This document shows, piece by piece, positions 7,829 through 17,383 of a DNA stretch of 64,000 nt (its first letter is position 1; every line of letters begins with the position of its first letter). Location of the stretch: contig NZ_JAKRWF010000003.1 of NCBI RefSeq assembly GCF_022352215.1, forward strand, positions 291,854-355,853. Direction: 5' to 3'. The stretch is from Flavihumibacter cheonanensis. Lineage in GTDB: Bacteria; Bacteroidota; Bacteroidia; Chitinophagales; Chitinophagaceae. A model generated the notes under the pieces. That model did not search any database, was not told the origin of the DNA, and saw only the letters and a program-made list of their open reading frames with translations. Both the position numbers and the translations under genes were made by a program.

Positions 7829-8920
7829 ATGTCAACAGAATCTATACGTCCACTGATTGGGATTAGTTGTGGGGATCTGAATGGAATCGGACTCGAACTG
7901 ATCATCAAAACAGTTTCCAATAATAAACTGCTGGAACTTTGCACACCGATCATCTTTGCATCCAACAAGGCGATCAATTTTTACCGGAAATCCATACCGG
8001 ACAGCAATTTTAACTTTCAGCAGATCAAGGATTTCACCCGTATCAATCCCAAGCAGGTAAATGTATTCAATTGCTGGGAAGAGGAGGTAGCTATTACGCC
8101 GGGGCAGTTGACACCGGAAGGAGGCAAATATGCGATTCTTTCTCTGACTGCGGCTGTAGAAGCGTTGAAAGCGGGACATATTCAGGGCCTGGTAACCGCA
8201 CCGATTCACAAGAAAAATACCCAGGGAGATAATTTTCCATTCACTGGTCATACACCTTATCTTAAAGAGGCATTTGACGCCAAAGAAGTTGTGATGATGA
8301 TGGTAGCCAGCAATATGCGGGTAGCCCTGCTGACGGAACATGTGCCGGTACAGGAGATCGGTCCGCATATCACAAAAGCAGCTATCGTATCCAAACTGAA
8401 ACTGATAGAAGCCAGCCTGAAACAGGATTTTGGTATTGATCGTCCGAAGATTGCAGTATTGGGATTGAATCCGCATGCTGGTGATGAAGGATTGATTGGC
8501 GCAGAAGAAGAAAACATCATCAAACCGGCCATCAAGGAATACAAGCAGCAAAACAATGCGATAGTGCAGGGGCCATTTTCAGCAGATGCTTTTTTCGCAA
8601 GAGGATATCATGAGCGATTTGATGCTGTATTGGCCATGTATCACGATCAGGGCCTGATCCCATTCAAATCACTCTCCCACGGAGAAGGGGTGAATTTTAC
8701 TGCGGGCTTATCAGCAGTACGCACATCGCCTGATCATGGAACTGCCTTTGATATTGCAGGTAAGAACAAAGGCGATGAGAGTTCTTTCATCAGTGCTATT
8801 TTCACCTGTATTGACATCATCCGGCAGCGCACAGCATATCGTGAAAACAGGGCGAACCCCATGAAAAAACTCACCAACCGCCTTCTTGCGAATGCGGTTG
8901 ATGAGAAAATCGAAGAGTAA
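7829..8920 (+). CDS. pdxA: 4-hydroxythreonine-4-phosphate dehydrogenase PdxA
   Basis: PdxA oxidises and decarboxylates 4-phosphohydroxy-L-threonine in the DXP-dependent route to pyridoxal phosphate. ISCGDLNGIGLELI is the N-terminal signature. The three metal-binding His residues are in FTGHTPYL, GLNPHAGDEG and AMYHDQGLIPFK, and TSPDHGTAFDIAG near the end is also conserved. Length is 363 residues against about 330 in E. coli; the bacteroidete enzymes carry a few extra loops. It is divergent from rsmA and convergent with the T9SS protein, seven bases away. Confidence 0.95.
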   Translation: MSTESIRPLIGISCGDLNGIGLELIIKTVSNNKLLELCTPIIFASNKAINFYRKSIPDSNFNFQQIKDFTRINPKQVNVFNCWEEEVAITPGQLTPEGGKYAILSLTAAVEALKAGHIQGLVTAPIHKKNTQGDNFPFTGHTPYLKEAFDAKEVVMMMVASNMRVALLTEHVPVQEIGPHITKAAIVSKLKLIEASLKQDFGIDRPKIAVLGLNPHAGDEGLIGAEEENIIKPAIKEYKQQNNAIVQGPFSADAFFARGYHERFDAVLAMYHDQGLIPFKSLSHGEGVNFTAGLSAVRTSPDHGTAFDIAGKNKGDESSFISAIFTCIDIIRQRTAYRENRANPMKKLTNRLLANAVDEKIEE

Positions 8921-8927
8921 GCAATCG

Positions 8928-11900
8928 TTATCTGAGAATTATCTTATGGGTAATTACTTCCTGGTTGTTTGACACCAGTCGCAGCAGGTATATACCGCGT
9001 GCAAACTTTCCTAAACCGGTAATCTGAATGGTATTGTTTCCTTTCTGAATTTGTTGTGATTGCTGGTAAACCAGTCGGCCTCGGTCGTCCATCAACTGGC
9101 AATCCAGCCATTGTTTTTCCTTCGCGCTGATGATTACCTGCAGGTAGGATTGTGCCGGGTTCGGCATAACAGATACCTGTTCCACTACAGAAAGTTTTAC
9201 GAGAACTACATCACTTAGCACAAATTTACCGGAGCGGTTAACTGCTTTGATACGGTATTGCACACCCGAACCGGTACCAGGTTTGGTATCAAAGAAGCCG
9301 GAGCTATTCTGGACGGTACCGACCAGCACATAGTTACCAGTTGGATCCTTGCGCAAAATTTCAAAATAGTCAACCGGTTCTGTAGTACTGATCTCCCAGT
9401 TCAATTGAATACCATTGTTTTGCTGGAAGGCACTCACCTGAACAAATCGGGTAGATAGGATATAGAGATAGACTCTCCAGTCGCGTTCGGTAGATGCAGT
9501 AGAATGTCTCTGCACCATGGTTGAGGAGCCTGGACTAGGGTCACCTGTTAGAGAGCCCCCGTTACCCATATAGGATGAGGTTCCTTTCGCGGAATTATTA
9601 TCCCGGTCGAAGCGGTTATCCAAACCATCGCCATCGGTATCATTGCCGGTTAAGGTAATGTTGTCATCCGGCCGATTGTTCATGTTGAAATCATTTGCTT
9701 CCACGATATCCGGATCACCATCTCCATCTGTGTCTTCATCCAGGTAATCAGGGATGCCATCAGCGTCTTCATCGTTAGGTACGATACCTACTCCTCCGAA
9801 ACCACTCACTCCATCATAGGCGTTATCTATACCATCATTATCTGAATCAATTCCGGTTGGCATCTGATAGCTGATTGTTGCCAGTCCTTCGATATTATCA
9901 GGCACACCATCATCGTCTGAATCTATATCCAGGTAATCAAGGGGACCTCTGCCATCTGAGTTGGGATACACAAAATGGCGGGGTGTTCCTGTATCCAGCA
10001 TTCCATTAAAATCAGTGTCCGGATAGCCTGCTTCACGAAGATCTGTAATACCATCACCATCGCTGTCGAGGTCATAGGGATTGGGTCTTAAGTCGTTGTC
10101 CATATTTCGGAAAGGATATGAATCAGCGCGGCCATCTCCATTTGTATCCGGGCCGGTGCGAAGAAGAAGGATGGTTACATTATCAATTCTACCATTGTTA
10201 TTAATGTCTATGCCTCCTGCTTCAATTACATCATAAATACCGTCATTGTCACTATCCAGATCAAACATATTGGGAATGCCATCACCATCCAGGTCGGGTA
10301 AACCAAGACCATTTCCTGAACCTGCAACACCGGTTGATGAAGCGTCTACGTTTTGTGATAAGCCATCACCATCAGGGTCAGAGAAATTGTCAATACGACC
10401 ATCACCGTTTTCATCCACGCCACCAGCTTCCACTACATCCGGAATCCCATCACGATCACTGTCCAGATCAAGTGAGTTGATGATACCATCTCTGTCAAAA
10501 TCATAACGATTATCAATACCATCGTTGTCACCATCTTGAAATCCTGGGGTATCAGGATCACGGTAATCAGGTATACCATCTCCATCTGAATCAAGGTCTG
10601 CATCCAGTCCATTATTTTCAACCAGATCAGGAATACCATCATCATCATCATCGATATCACAACCGACATTCAACAGAATACTTGCACAAGCAGTAACATT
10701 ACAATCACCTTCAATTCGAACATAATAATGGCGGCTGGTAGAAGGTGATACTGTTATAGTTGGGCCATAACCAATAGGAGCATTTGTACCACAACCTACT
10801 GCATACCAGACATACCGTGCATTGGTTCCAAACTGACCGCCAAATGCTGTTAGTTGGGTAGGAGTACTGGGACAAACAGTTATTCGATTGGACCTTATCC
10901 CAACAGGCGCAGCTGTACTTGGAGATTTCAATGGAAGGAAAAATCCAGGAGATGCATATCTACACTGTGCATTATTGATATTACCACCGGATGCAACCAA
11001 AACCCGATAATAGCGTTGGTTTGATGCATCCATCGAAGCAATTGTGTAGGTTGAATTAGTGGCTCCTGAAATATTTGTCCAGCTAATACTGTCATTACTC
11101 ACCTGCCATTGATACTGAACCGTTCCATCGATAATGGTTGGATCACTAAGTGTCGCAGAGAATGTTGCTTCACCACCAATACATCCCGCACTCACTGCAG
11201 TAGTATTTACAACCGGCTCTGCATCACACAATCCGAATTCAATATCATCAATTGCGAGGTCGTTACCACAGCCACCTTCACCCTGGTTGATAACTTCCAA
11301 TATGATGGAAGTATAGCCATTAGGAAGTACAAATCGAATACCATGCTGCTCCCAACTACTACCGGTTATCTCTGGTGTCGTAAGAGTTGTCAGTACCAAT
11401 CCGGTCACCGCATCTCTTGCTCGGAATTGCAACTTCGGCGATTTGAATCCACCAACGGCAGAACAGAATGTACGTTGGTTGCTGTTGCTTATGTTGGCAA
11501 CCCATACATTGAGTGAATACTTTAGGTTAGAACAAAGATTGTTGATCGTTGTACTGAAAACAACGTTTTGATCCACATCCGCATTAACCACCATCATCCT
11601 ACCATTGGAATTACCAGTATGATCCGGCATGGAATTCCAGTAGTTGGTATTGCCATTCGCTGGATTATCTGTAATCATATACCGATTTTCAACAAGCGGA
11701 TTTGAAGTGGCGCCAGTATAAGTGTTGGAAGTTCCTGCTGGCATAGCTGAGGAAGTTCCACCTGAACCAAAATCCTGGGAATAGAGCACCCTGTTTATAG
11801 CCGGACAAGGAGGTGCTTCACCGGCAACTGTTACAACAAAAGGAGTTGGTACTGACTCACCGGCGTCATCCGGTTTTCCATTTAAGTTCAGGTCAGGATT

Positions 11901-13199
11901 GGACCCATCGGTGGACACATCACGTAGATCTCTTCCAAAACCTGTGGATGTACTTCCAAAACCTGTACCAGTTACAGTAGCAGAGTTATTGTAGAGGACA
12001 CCAGCTAAAATATTTCTTAACCGAACAGTTATCCGAATTGTAAAATTATTCTCATCAAGTGGGAAGTTTTTTAGTGTCTGACTGTTAGCCAACAGCCTTG
12101 TATTGGTGGTACCATTAAATGATGTATTCAGAGCAACTCCTGCCGGGTTGGATACCAGGCTGGCACTTGCACTTACCACATTCGCCAACCCATTGATATT
12201 TGAGAGCGTATCAAATACCTGCAAATTGGAAATGGGATAGTTCCCATAGTTTTTGACATGCAAATCATACACCACATCGTATTCTCCTGTAGTTCCGGTA
12301 GGTGTTAAGGAAACCAGTCGCTTGGCAGAACCAATGCCAGATGTTATACTGGTATTGTCATAGGAGCTAAAAGTAGAATTGGGTGTAACAGTAAAACGGT
12401 CGCCGGTTAACATATTAATTCGGCTATGAATACAAGTATTGGGAGAAAAACGAACAAAAGATGCAATAAACTGACCGCCAGCATAAGCCAGACCAATCAA
12501 ATCCTGGTTAGGAGCAGGAAGTGGAATGGTATCAATATAAGTAGCATTAATGGGCAATGAACCATAATCAGTATAGTTCATGGTCATCAACTTATTGTCA
12601 AACGCAAAATAAAACTGACCACCCGGGGTAATGGTAAAGTCGCCGCTTTTCTCATAAATATTTACACCACTGGGAAGCGTTACAGGTACTGCTGCGCCTA
12701 CTACACCGGTAGTAAAATCAATGCGTTGTAAGGTAAGGTTATGACGAACCGGATTAGATCCTGTTGCTATCATGTTCACCATCCAGGCATAACCATCCGC
12801 ATCAAAGGATGCAGTGAGGTTGGCGTTGGTAAACACTCGCAGCGGAGCCAGGCTACCGGTCGGACAGGTACCTGGAGTCCATCTCCACACATAAGTATCA
12901 TTTCCAACCCAGCGGAAATAATACAACATATTGTCTTTGGGGTTATAATCAACCAATGCGCCATAAATAGAAAAACCCGGACCGCCAAGGGATGGGTTAC
13001 AGTCAGATGGAAACTTATTCAACCTGTTCAAGGGTTCATTAAACTCAAAATGAGTCAGGCGATTGTTCCCTGAATTACAGGAGGTTCGGCCAATACCCAC
13101 AACAATAGAACGAGTAGCAGGATTCTGCGATTGAATGTCAAAAAATGCAAGCAAACTTGCAAGTAACAAAAAACCTATTTTACGGATTGGGGTGGTCAT
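8928..13199 (-). CDS. Giant T9SS-exported protein with calcium-binding TSP3-type repeats
   Basis: A 1423-residue secreted protein with an N-terminal signal peptide (GFLLLASLLAFFDIQSQ). Residues to about 450 are a beta-rich module with a DUF11-like stretch (VYDLHVKNYGNYPISNLQVFD split by no gaps). A carbohydrate-binding-like region and an Ig-like segment (VQYQWQVSNDSISWTNISG) reach about residue 750. Roughly residues 848-1200 hold more than fifteen thrombospondin type 3-like repeats (D-x-D-x-D-G-I-P-D). The end (VSVMPNPAQSYLQV to THKIILR) is a type A sorting domain that sends the protein through type IX secretion to the cell surface. Likely an adhesin or surface-layer protein; the ligand is unknown. 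Confidence 0.85.
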   Translation of the reverse strand: MTTPIRKIGFLLLASLLAFFDIQSQNPATRSIVVGIGRTSCNSGNNRLTHFEFNEPLNRLNKFPSDCNPSLGGPGFSIYGALVDYNPKDNMLYYFRWVGNDTYVWRWTPGTCPTGSLAPLRVFTNANLTASFDADGYAWMVNMIATGSNPVRHNLTLQRIDFTTGVVGAAVPVTLPSGVNIYEKSGDFTITPGGQFYFAFDNKLMTMNYTDYGSLPINATYIDTIPLPAPNQDLIGLAYAGGQFIASFVRFSPNTCIHSRINMLTGDRFTVTPNSTFSSYDNTSITSGIGSAKRLVSLTPTGTTGEYDVVYDLHVKNYGNYPISNLQVFDTLSNINGLANVVSASASLVSNPAGVALNTSFNGTTNTRLLANSQTLKNFPLDENNFTIRITVRLRNILAGVLYNNSATVTGTGFGSTSTGFGRDLRDVSTDGSNPDLNLNGKPDDAGESVPTPFVVTVAGEAPPCPAINRVLYSQDFGSGGTSSAMPAGTSNTYTGATSNPLVENRYMITDNPANGNTNYWNSMPDHTGNSNGRMMVVNADVDQNVVFSTTINNLCSNLKYSLNVWVANISNSNQRTFCSAVGGFKSPKLQFRARDAVTGLVLTTLTTPEITGSSWEQHGIRFVLPNGYTSIILEVINQGEGGCGNDLAIDDIEFGLCDAEPVVNTTAVSAGCIGGEATFSATLSDPTIIDGTVQYQWQVSNDSISWTNISGATNSTYTIASMDASNQRYYRVLVASGGNINNAQCRYASPGFFLPLKSPSTAAPVGIRSNRITVCPSTPTQLTAFGGQFGTNARYVWYAVGCGTNAPIGYGPTITVSPSTSRHYYVRIEGDCNVTACASILLNVGCDIDDDDDGIPDLVENNGLDADLDSDGDGIPDYRDPDTPGFQDGDNDGIDNRYDFDRDGIINSLDLDSDRDGIPDVVEAGGVDENGDGRIDNFSDPDGDGLSQNVDASSTGVAGSGNGLGLPDLDGDGIPNMFDLDSDNDGIYDVIEAGGIDINNNGRIDNVTILLLRTGPDTNGDGRADSYPFRNMDNDLRPNPYDLDSDGDGITDLREAGYPDTDFNGMLDTGTPRHFVYPNSDGRGPLDYLDIDSDDDGVPDNIEGLATISYQMPTGIDSDNDGIDNAYDGVSGFGGVGIVPNDEDADGIPDYLDEDTDGDGDPDIVEANDFNMNNRPDDNITLTGNDTDGDGLDNRFDRDNNSAKGTSSYMGNGGSLTGDPSPGSSTMVQRHSTASTERDWRVYLYILSTRFVQVSAFQQNNGIQLNWEISTTEPVDYFEILRKDPTGNYVLVGTVQNSSGFFDTKPGTGSGVQYRIKAVNRSGKFVLSDVVLVKLSVVEQVSVMPNPAQSYLQVIISAKEKQWLDCQLMDDRGRLVYQQSQQIQKGNNTIQITGLGKFARGIYLLRLVSNNQEVITHKIILR

Positions 13200-13290
13200 A
13201 ATCTAGGGTTGGACTCCTATAAAACGACCAATTGAGATTAATATTTTTTCTTACACAAAAAATAATGGAAAACCCTTAAAACGCCGAATA

Positions 13291-13980
13291 CTACTTAAAT
13301 AAGGCAGGCTTTAAACCGGTATTGATGGTGTAATTGGAATAAACCAGCGTAACCCTGCCTTTTCCGTCACCCTGTGGTTTCGATGTGGCTGCTTTTTTGC
13401 TACCCTCGTATTCCATCGTTACCCCTTTTGGAAGCTTGAACGTATTGGTATTGAACACAAAAAGAATTTTGTCAGGTAATCCCCAACGTGCAAAACGACC
13501 GTATTCAAGGATGGATTCATATGTTCCGTTTTCGCGGGTAGTAGTAGTAGCTTTCCATACCAGTGCGGTAGTTTCATCTACCAACAAGGTACTTAAAACG
13601 ATATCACTGTTTTCGTTGACAGGCAAAAGTTTGATCGTCGCCAGTTTACGTCCATTCATCGAAGTATACCCTGCTGGTACTGCAGTAAACTCCTTCCCTG
13701 AAATAAGGGAGTTCAGGCTGATACTCATACCCCCCTTGGGCAGAATCGATATTCCATCGGGTTTTAAAATTTTAAATTGATCGGGTTGCAGGAAGTAAAC
13801 TTTTACCCTGGAATCCGGCACATTCATAAAGGAAACATTTACTGAAAGTGTAGCTTCCCCAGTATAATCCTTTACGGATTCGAGTTTGGCTTTTACTGAT
13901 GCCAGCAATTTATCTGCATCCTGAGCCTGAAGGCATGAGTAAAGCAGTAAGAAACAGGATATAAGCAAACTATTTTTCAT
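13291..13980 (-). CDS. LolA-like outer-membrane lipoprotein carrier family protein
   Basis: A 229-residue protein with a signal peptide (MKNSLLISCFLLLYSCLQAQ). The layout of long antiparallel strands (YTGEATLSVNVSFMNVPDSR, KVYFLQPDQFKILKPDG) fits the LolA/LolB-like incomplete beta-barrel that shields lipids in the periplasm. The gene starts one base after the ABC permease stop, so it is likely the last member of that operon and may act on the same substrate. Classical lolA is usually next to other genes, so calling this one LolA would be too precise. Confidence 0.65.
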   Translation of the reverse strand: MKNSLLISCFLLLYSCLQAQDADKLLASVKAKLESVKDYTGEATLSVNVSFMNVPDSRVKVYFLQPDQFKILKPDGISILPKGGMSISLNSLISGKEFTAVPAGYTSMNGRKLATIKLLPVNENSDIVLSTLLVDETTALVWKATTTTRENGTYESILEYGRFARWGLPDKILFVFNTNTFKLPKGVTMEYEGSKKAATSKPQGDGKGRVTLVYSNYTINTGLKPALFK

Positions 13981-13981
13981 A

Positions 13982-14821
13982 TCAGGACAGAATATCTTTT
14001 TTACGGAATATCAGAATAGTAGCAACCAGGAAGGCAATGATATGGAAAAGTAAAATGCCAGCGGATTGCAAAACAGGTTCCCATTGTACCGGAGCATCAA
14101 AAAAGCCCTTCCACCCTATCATATGCGTGGTAAACAGAAATGGTTTGATAGCATTAAAAATGGGAATATCCATAGTGGTGAGGATGGTAAAGACAATAAT
14201 GACACTCATTGTGGTAACAATCGGACCAATGGAATTTTCAGCAAAAACTGAGAGTAAAAAGGAGAGTGCTGCAACCGTTGTCATGGCGATAGCTGCAAAA
14301 CCAAAGGCTGCAAAATAGCGCCAGAGCACATCTGCTTTTTCTAGTATCACTACCTCCTCACTTTTCAGGATCATAAGGTCGCCGGTACCAAAGATCAGAA
14401 TAGAAACAACCAGCGATAACAAGGCCATCCAGCAAAGAAGGAGAATGGTATAAATGGCAGAGGAAAAAAATTTCGCCAGTAATAAGTTGGTTCTGCTTAC
14501 CGGTTTTGTAATCAACAACCGAAGCGTTCCCATATTGGCTTCACCTGCAATCTGATCTCCTGCAACCAGCGCAATCAGCAGTGGTACGTGAATCAGGAGG
14601 GTTTGCAAAATGATAAAGCAGATCAGGTAACCATTGAGCACATTTCCCTGAATGTCAAAACTCTGGGTGAGGCTTTGCATACCAAATGCCATATAATTGG
14701 TGCCATCTGCATAAAAAGCCAGCAGAATCAGCGCCACAATAGCACCAATGGCAGCAAAGCTGATATAAGTACGGGGGCGTTTGAAAATTTTAAACAGTTC
14801 AATTCGTAAAAGCTGCCACAT
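13982..14821 (-). CDS. ABC transporter permease, ABC-2 type
   Basis: A 279-residue protein with six predicted membrane segments. The start MWQLLRIELFKIFKRPRTYI is typical of ABC-2/NosY-like permeases, whose first helix follows an amphipathic elbow. GEANMGTLRLLITKPVSRTNLLLAK (quoted as two parts, GEANMGTLRLLI and TKPVSRTNLLLAK) is the conserved cytoplasmic loop of this class. The start overlaps the ATPase gene by 23 bp, so the two are co-translated. The substrate is unknown; NosFY-like and gliding-motility GldA/F-like exporters share this design. Confidence 0.88.
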   Translation of the reverse strand: MWQLLRIELFKIFKRPRTYISFAAIGAIVALILLAFYADGTNYMAFGMQSLTQSFDIQGNVLNGYLICFIILQTLLIHVPLLIALVAGDQIAGEANMGTLRLLITKPVSRTNLLLAKFFSSAIYTILLLCWMALLSLVVSILIFGTGDLMILKSEEVVILEKADVLWRYFAAFGFAAIAMTTVAALSFLLSVFAENSIGPIVTTMSVIIVFTILTTMDIPIFNAIKPFLFTTHMIGWKGFFDAPVQWEPVLQSAGILLFHIIAFLVATILIFRKKDILS

Positions 14822-15731
14822 GCTGATTTCCGGAGGTTAAGGATAAAAAATAGGCTTCGAGCGAATTCACGGAGCGAATGGATTGAATCTCTACTCCCTG
14901 CTCAACAAGGTATCGGTTCAGAGCAGGTACCTGGTGTGAAGCAAGGGACACAATCAATTCTTCCCTGGACAGTTCCACCTGTAAACCCCAGGGCTCCTTT
15001 TTTAATAATTCAATTGCTTTTTCAGGATTGGCTACACCCAGGTGAACTTTATTACTGGCTGGCTGAAAATAATCCGCCACAGCTCCTTCCATCATTTTTT
15101 TTCCTCTGTCGAGAATGATCATTCGCGTAGCGATATGTTCAATTTCAGTAAGTAAGTGCGATGAAACCACCACTGTTTTTTGGAATTCACGGCTCAGTCG
15201 AAGGATCAGGTTTCGCATATCTGCAATTCCCTGGGGGTCCAATCCATTCGTGGGTTCATCCAAAATCACCAGGTCAGGATTGTGTACCAATGCAACGGCA
15301 ATGCCTAATCGCTGTTTCATACCCTGGCTATAGGTCGCCACTTTACTATTGGCTCTTTCTGCAAGTCCCACCATTTCAAGTTGGTCCATTAACAGGCGAT
15401 GACTGGGCCTAACCCCGCTCATCCTTGCAAAAATGCGAAGGTTCTCTATGGCGGTAAGATATTTGTACAGATCAGGCCGCTCAATAACGGCACCAACCCG
15501 GCTGAGTATGGATTTGTGATTAGGCGTGAGCTCCTCTCCAAATAAGCGAATACTGCCGGAACTGGGCAGTATCAGGGAAAGCAGCATCCGCAGGGTTGTT
15601 GATTTTCCTGCTCCATTCTGTCCGAGGAAACCATAGACATCTCCCTGATAAACGGAAAAAGAGAGGTTGTCTACTGCTACCAGGGAATCAAATTGTTTAA
15701 CCAGCTTGTTGACTTCAATCAAAGGTTGCAT
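14799..15731 (-). CDS. ABC transporter ATP-binding protein
   Basis: A 310-residue ATPase. The Walker A motif is GQNGAGKST, the signature is YSQGMKQRLG, Walker B and the D-loop are LVILDEPTNGLDPQG, and the switch His is in VVSSHLLTEIEH. A C-terminal extension of about 90 residues follows, as in CcmA/GldA-type ATPases that partner ABC-2 permeases. The ATG at 15731 is chosen over a TTG at 15740. It overlaps the permease gene downstream and follows a small winged-helix regulator gene, suggesting a self-regulated export operon. Confidence 0.92.
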   Translation of the reverse strand: MQPLIEVNKLVKQFDSLVAVDNLSFSVYQGDVYGFLGQNGAGKSTTLRMLLSLILPSSGSIRLFGEELTPNHKSILSRVGAVIERPDLYKYLTAIENLRIFARMSGVRPSHRLLMDQLEMVGLAERANSKVATYSQGMKQRLGIAVALVHNPDLVILDEPTNGLDPQGIADMRNLILRLSREFQKTVVVSSHLLTEIEHIATRMIILDRGKKMMEGAVADYFQPASNKVHLGVANPEKAIELLKKEPWGLQVELSREELIVSLASHQVPALNRYLVEQGVEIQSIRSVNSLEAYFLSLTSGNQHVAAFTN

Positions 15732-15801
15732 CCTGCCCAATTAGTTGCTAACTATAACAGCGGATGAATTCCATTGTTGAGCAACGATGCCTTAAATACC
15801 G

Positions 15802-16092
15802 TTAATTTCCGGCATTCAGGTAAGATTGCAGGTTTTTGACATAGGTTTCGAAAGCACGGATCCCTTCAGGAGTTATCTTACAGATGGTCTGAGGATAATT
15901 CTCCTTGAATTGTTTTACTACATCGATATAACCAGCTTCTTTTAATTTACTGATTTGTACGCTCAGGTTACCGGCAGTTGCATTGGTTTTATCCTTAATA
16001 AAAGTAAATTCAGCTTCTTTTACGCTTATCAGTAAAGACACAATGGCCAGCCTCAGTGGGGTATGCAATATGGGATCAAGTTCTTTAAACAT
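15802..16092 (-). CDS. Winged-helix transcriptional regulator (HTH_34-like)
   Basis: A 96-residue protein. LDPILHTPLRLAIVSLLIS is the N-terminal helix pair. NATAGNLSVQISKLKEAGYIDV is the recognition region of a MarR/ArsR-like winged helix, and ICKITPEGIRAFETYVKNL is the wing and last helix. This is the pattern of small single-domain regulators (HTH_34) that commonly sit beside ABC exporters and control them. It lies between a membrane-protein gene and the ABC genes, all on one strand. The signal it senses is not visible. Confidence 0.8.
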   Translation of the reverse strand: MFKELDPILHTPLRLAIVSLLISVKEAEFTFIKDKTNATAGNLSVQISKLKEAGYIDVVKQFKENYPQTICKITPEGIRAFETYVKNLQSYLNAGN

Positions 16093-16113
16093 GAAAAAGC
16101 ATCTCCTTCCTCT

Positions 16114-16728
16114 TTAATTCACAGATTGATTGTTATAGCGCTGTTTTAACAGGTATCCCGGTAGGATCCAGGCAAACAGCATTGCAACGGCAATTAATAG
16201 CAAATGTTCGGCAACCGGTATAAATGTAGATAAAACCGCCAGTCCCCAGCATATTACAGCTCCTGTTTTCAGTGGTCTGAATTTCAACACCACTCCTGAT
16301 ATAAACGTTGGAATACCATAGATGCTAAGATAAATCGGGTTGAGCACCGTATAAAATTTGGCACCTAATACCTGAGCAAGGATAAAGCCTGTCAATAACA
16401 ACACGATACTGAACGCAATCCAGGTTGCCCCTAATACTTCATCGGTATATGTAACTACCTTCCGCTGTTTTTTATTCCGGGACAGGTAAAACACCATATA
16501 TATGACTGCTAAAATGGTAAGCAACCATACATAATAGCTAGACTGAATTTTCAAAAAACGCATACCAATGTACTGACCGAGGCTGCAAATAAAAACCACC
16601 CATCCCCATAACTGATACAGATGGCCATCTTCACTAAATTGATTTTTTGCCTTATTAATCATGGATTCGATCAGTATCAGGCTTTCAGCACTGCTCATTG
16701 GTATTTCAGGTTGTACTCTTCTTTCCAT
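16114..16728 (-). CDS. Integral membrane protein of unknown function
   Basis: A 204-residue protein with about six hydrophobic segments after a cytoplasmic N-terminus of about 40 residues (SSAESLILIESMINKAKNQF). This head, followed by evenly spaced helices ending in AVAMLFAWILPGYLL, resembles uncharacterised bacteroidete proteins found next to HTH_34 regulators. I do not recognise a function. It starts one base after the TPR-like gene and ends 21 bases before the regulator gene, so it belongs to the same transcription unit. Confidence 0.75.
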   Translation of the reverse strand: MERRVQPEIPMSSAESLILIESMINKAKNQFSEDGHLYQLWGWVVFICSLGQYIGMRFLKIQSSYYVWLLTILAVIYMVFYLSRNKKQRKVVTYTDEVLGATWIAFSIVLLLTGFILAQVLGAKFYTVLNPIYLSIYGIPTFISGVVLKFRPLKTGAVICWGLAVLSTFIPVAEHLLLIAVAMLFAWILPGYLLKQRYNNQSVN

Positions 16729-16729
16729 C

Positions 16730-17371
16730 TTATTTGCATTGAGCTAAGAAATATTGTGCAGCTGCTTTCCCCCAAGTTGGATGGAGTTCTGAAGCAGGCT
16801 TGAACTGATCAAACATAGCGATCGCTTTTTCCAGCACCTGGGCTGCAGCAGCTTTCCCTCCCCCGAATTGCTCTGGTGTATAAAATTTGGATTGCCCTTC
16901 CAGGTAAAGCGGACGCGGATTAGTGGGATCCTGGGCTTTGGCCTTCTCCAGGAAAGCCGAAGAACTTTGTCCATATTGCATCCAACGAGCTGCAGGATCC
17001 ACTGTCAGATGAGCTGTTGCAATCATACTATATATGACATTTATTTCACTATTGGCTCCCCCGGCCAACGCCTCTGCCTTCTTAAGCAGCACTTCTGCTT
17101 TATCCGCAATTGGATCCACCTTTGATTTATCCTGCTCCAGCAGGGCCGTCATAACCTGACAATAGGCGGCATAATAATACGGAAGCCACTGGTTTTTTTC
17201 AGCATCTGCTATTCGTTCAAAAGTATTGGCGAGTGCAGGCATGTTTCCATTTTGAACTGCTGTTTCCATTTCAGCGATGCGTTGTTGCATAGCTTTCTGG
17301 TATTTTTCAGATTGAGCAAACAAAGAAAAACTACCCATCATTAATAATAAGAGAAAGGCTGTTTGTTTCAT
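16730..17371 (-). CDS. Secreted TPR-like alpha-helical protein
   Basis: A 213-residue protein with a signal peptide (FLLLLMMGSFSLFAQ). The rest is helical with TPR-like spacing: MPALANTFERIADAEKNQWL, YYYAAYCQVMTALL, KAEVLLKKAEAL and PLYLEGQSKFYTPEQFGGGK. The GGGKAAAAQVLEKAIAMF stretch resembles the repeat units of periplasmic TPR proteins. It lies between a TonB-dependent receptor gene (12 bp upstream) and the membrane-protein gene (1 bp downstream), so it is probably a periplasmic partner of that system. The exact role is unknown. Confidence 0.75.
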   Translation of the reverse strand: MKQTAFLLLLMMGSFSLFAQSEKYQKAMQQRIAEMETAVQNGNMPALANTFERIADAEKNQWLPYYYAAYCQVMTALLEQDKSKVDPIADKAEVLLKKAEALAGGANSEINVIYSMIATAHLTVDPAARWMQYGQSSSAFLEKAKAQDPTNPRPLYLEGQSKFYTPEQFGGGKAAAAQVLEKAIAMFDQFKPASELHPTWGKAAAQYFLAQCK

Positions 17372-17383
17372 AACAATTGATAT

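Noticed and set aside
10246-10506. Serine/proline-rich open frame on the + strand
   Set aside because: It is the antisense of the aspartate/glycine repeat region of the T9SS protein; the low-complexity composition is a direct mirror of the D-G-D codons.
9500-10660. Tandem DNA repeat in the T9SS protein gene
   Set aside because: The periodicity is at protein level (TSP3 calcium loops) with varied codons and inserts; it is not a DNA-level tandem repeat.
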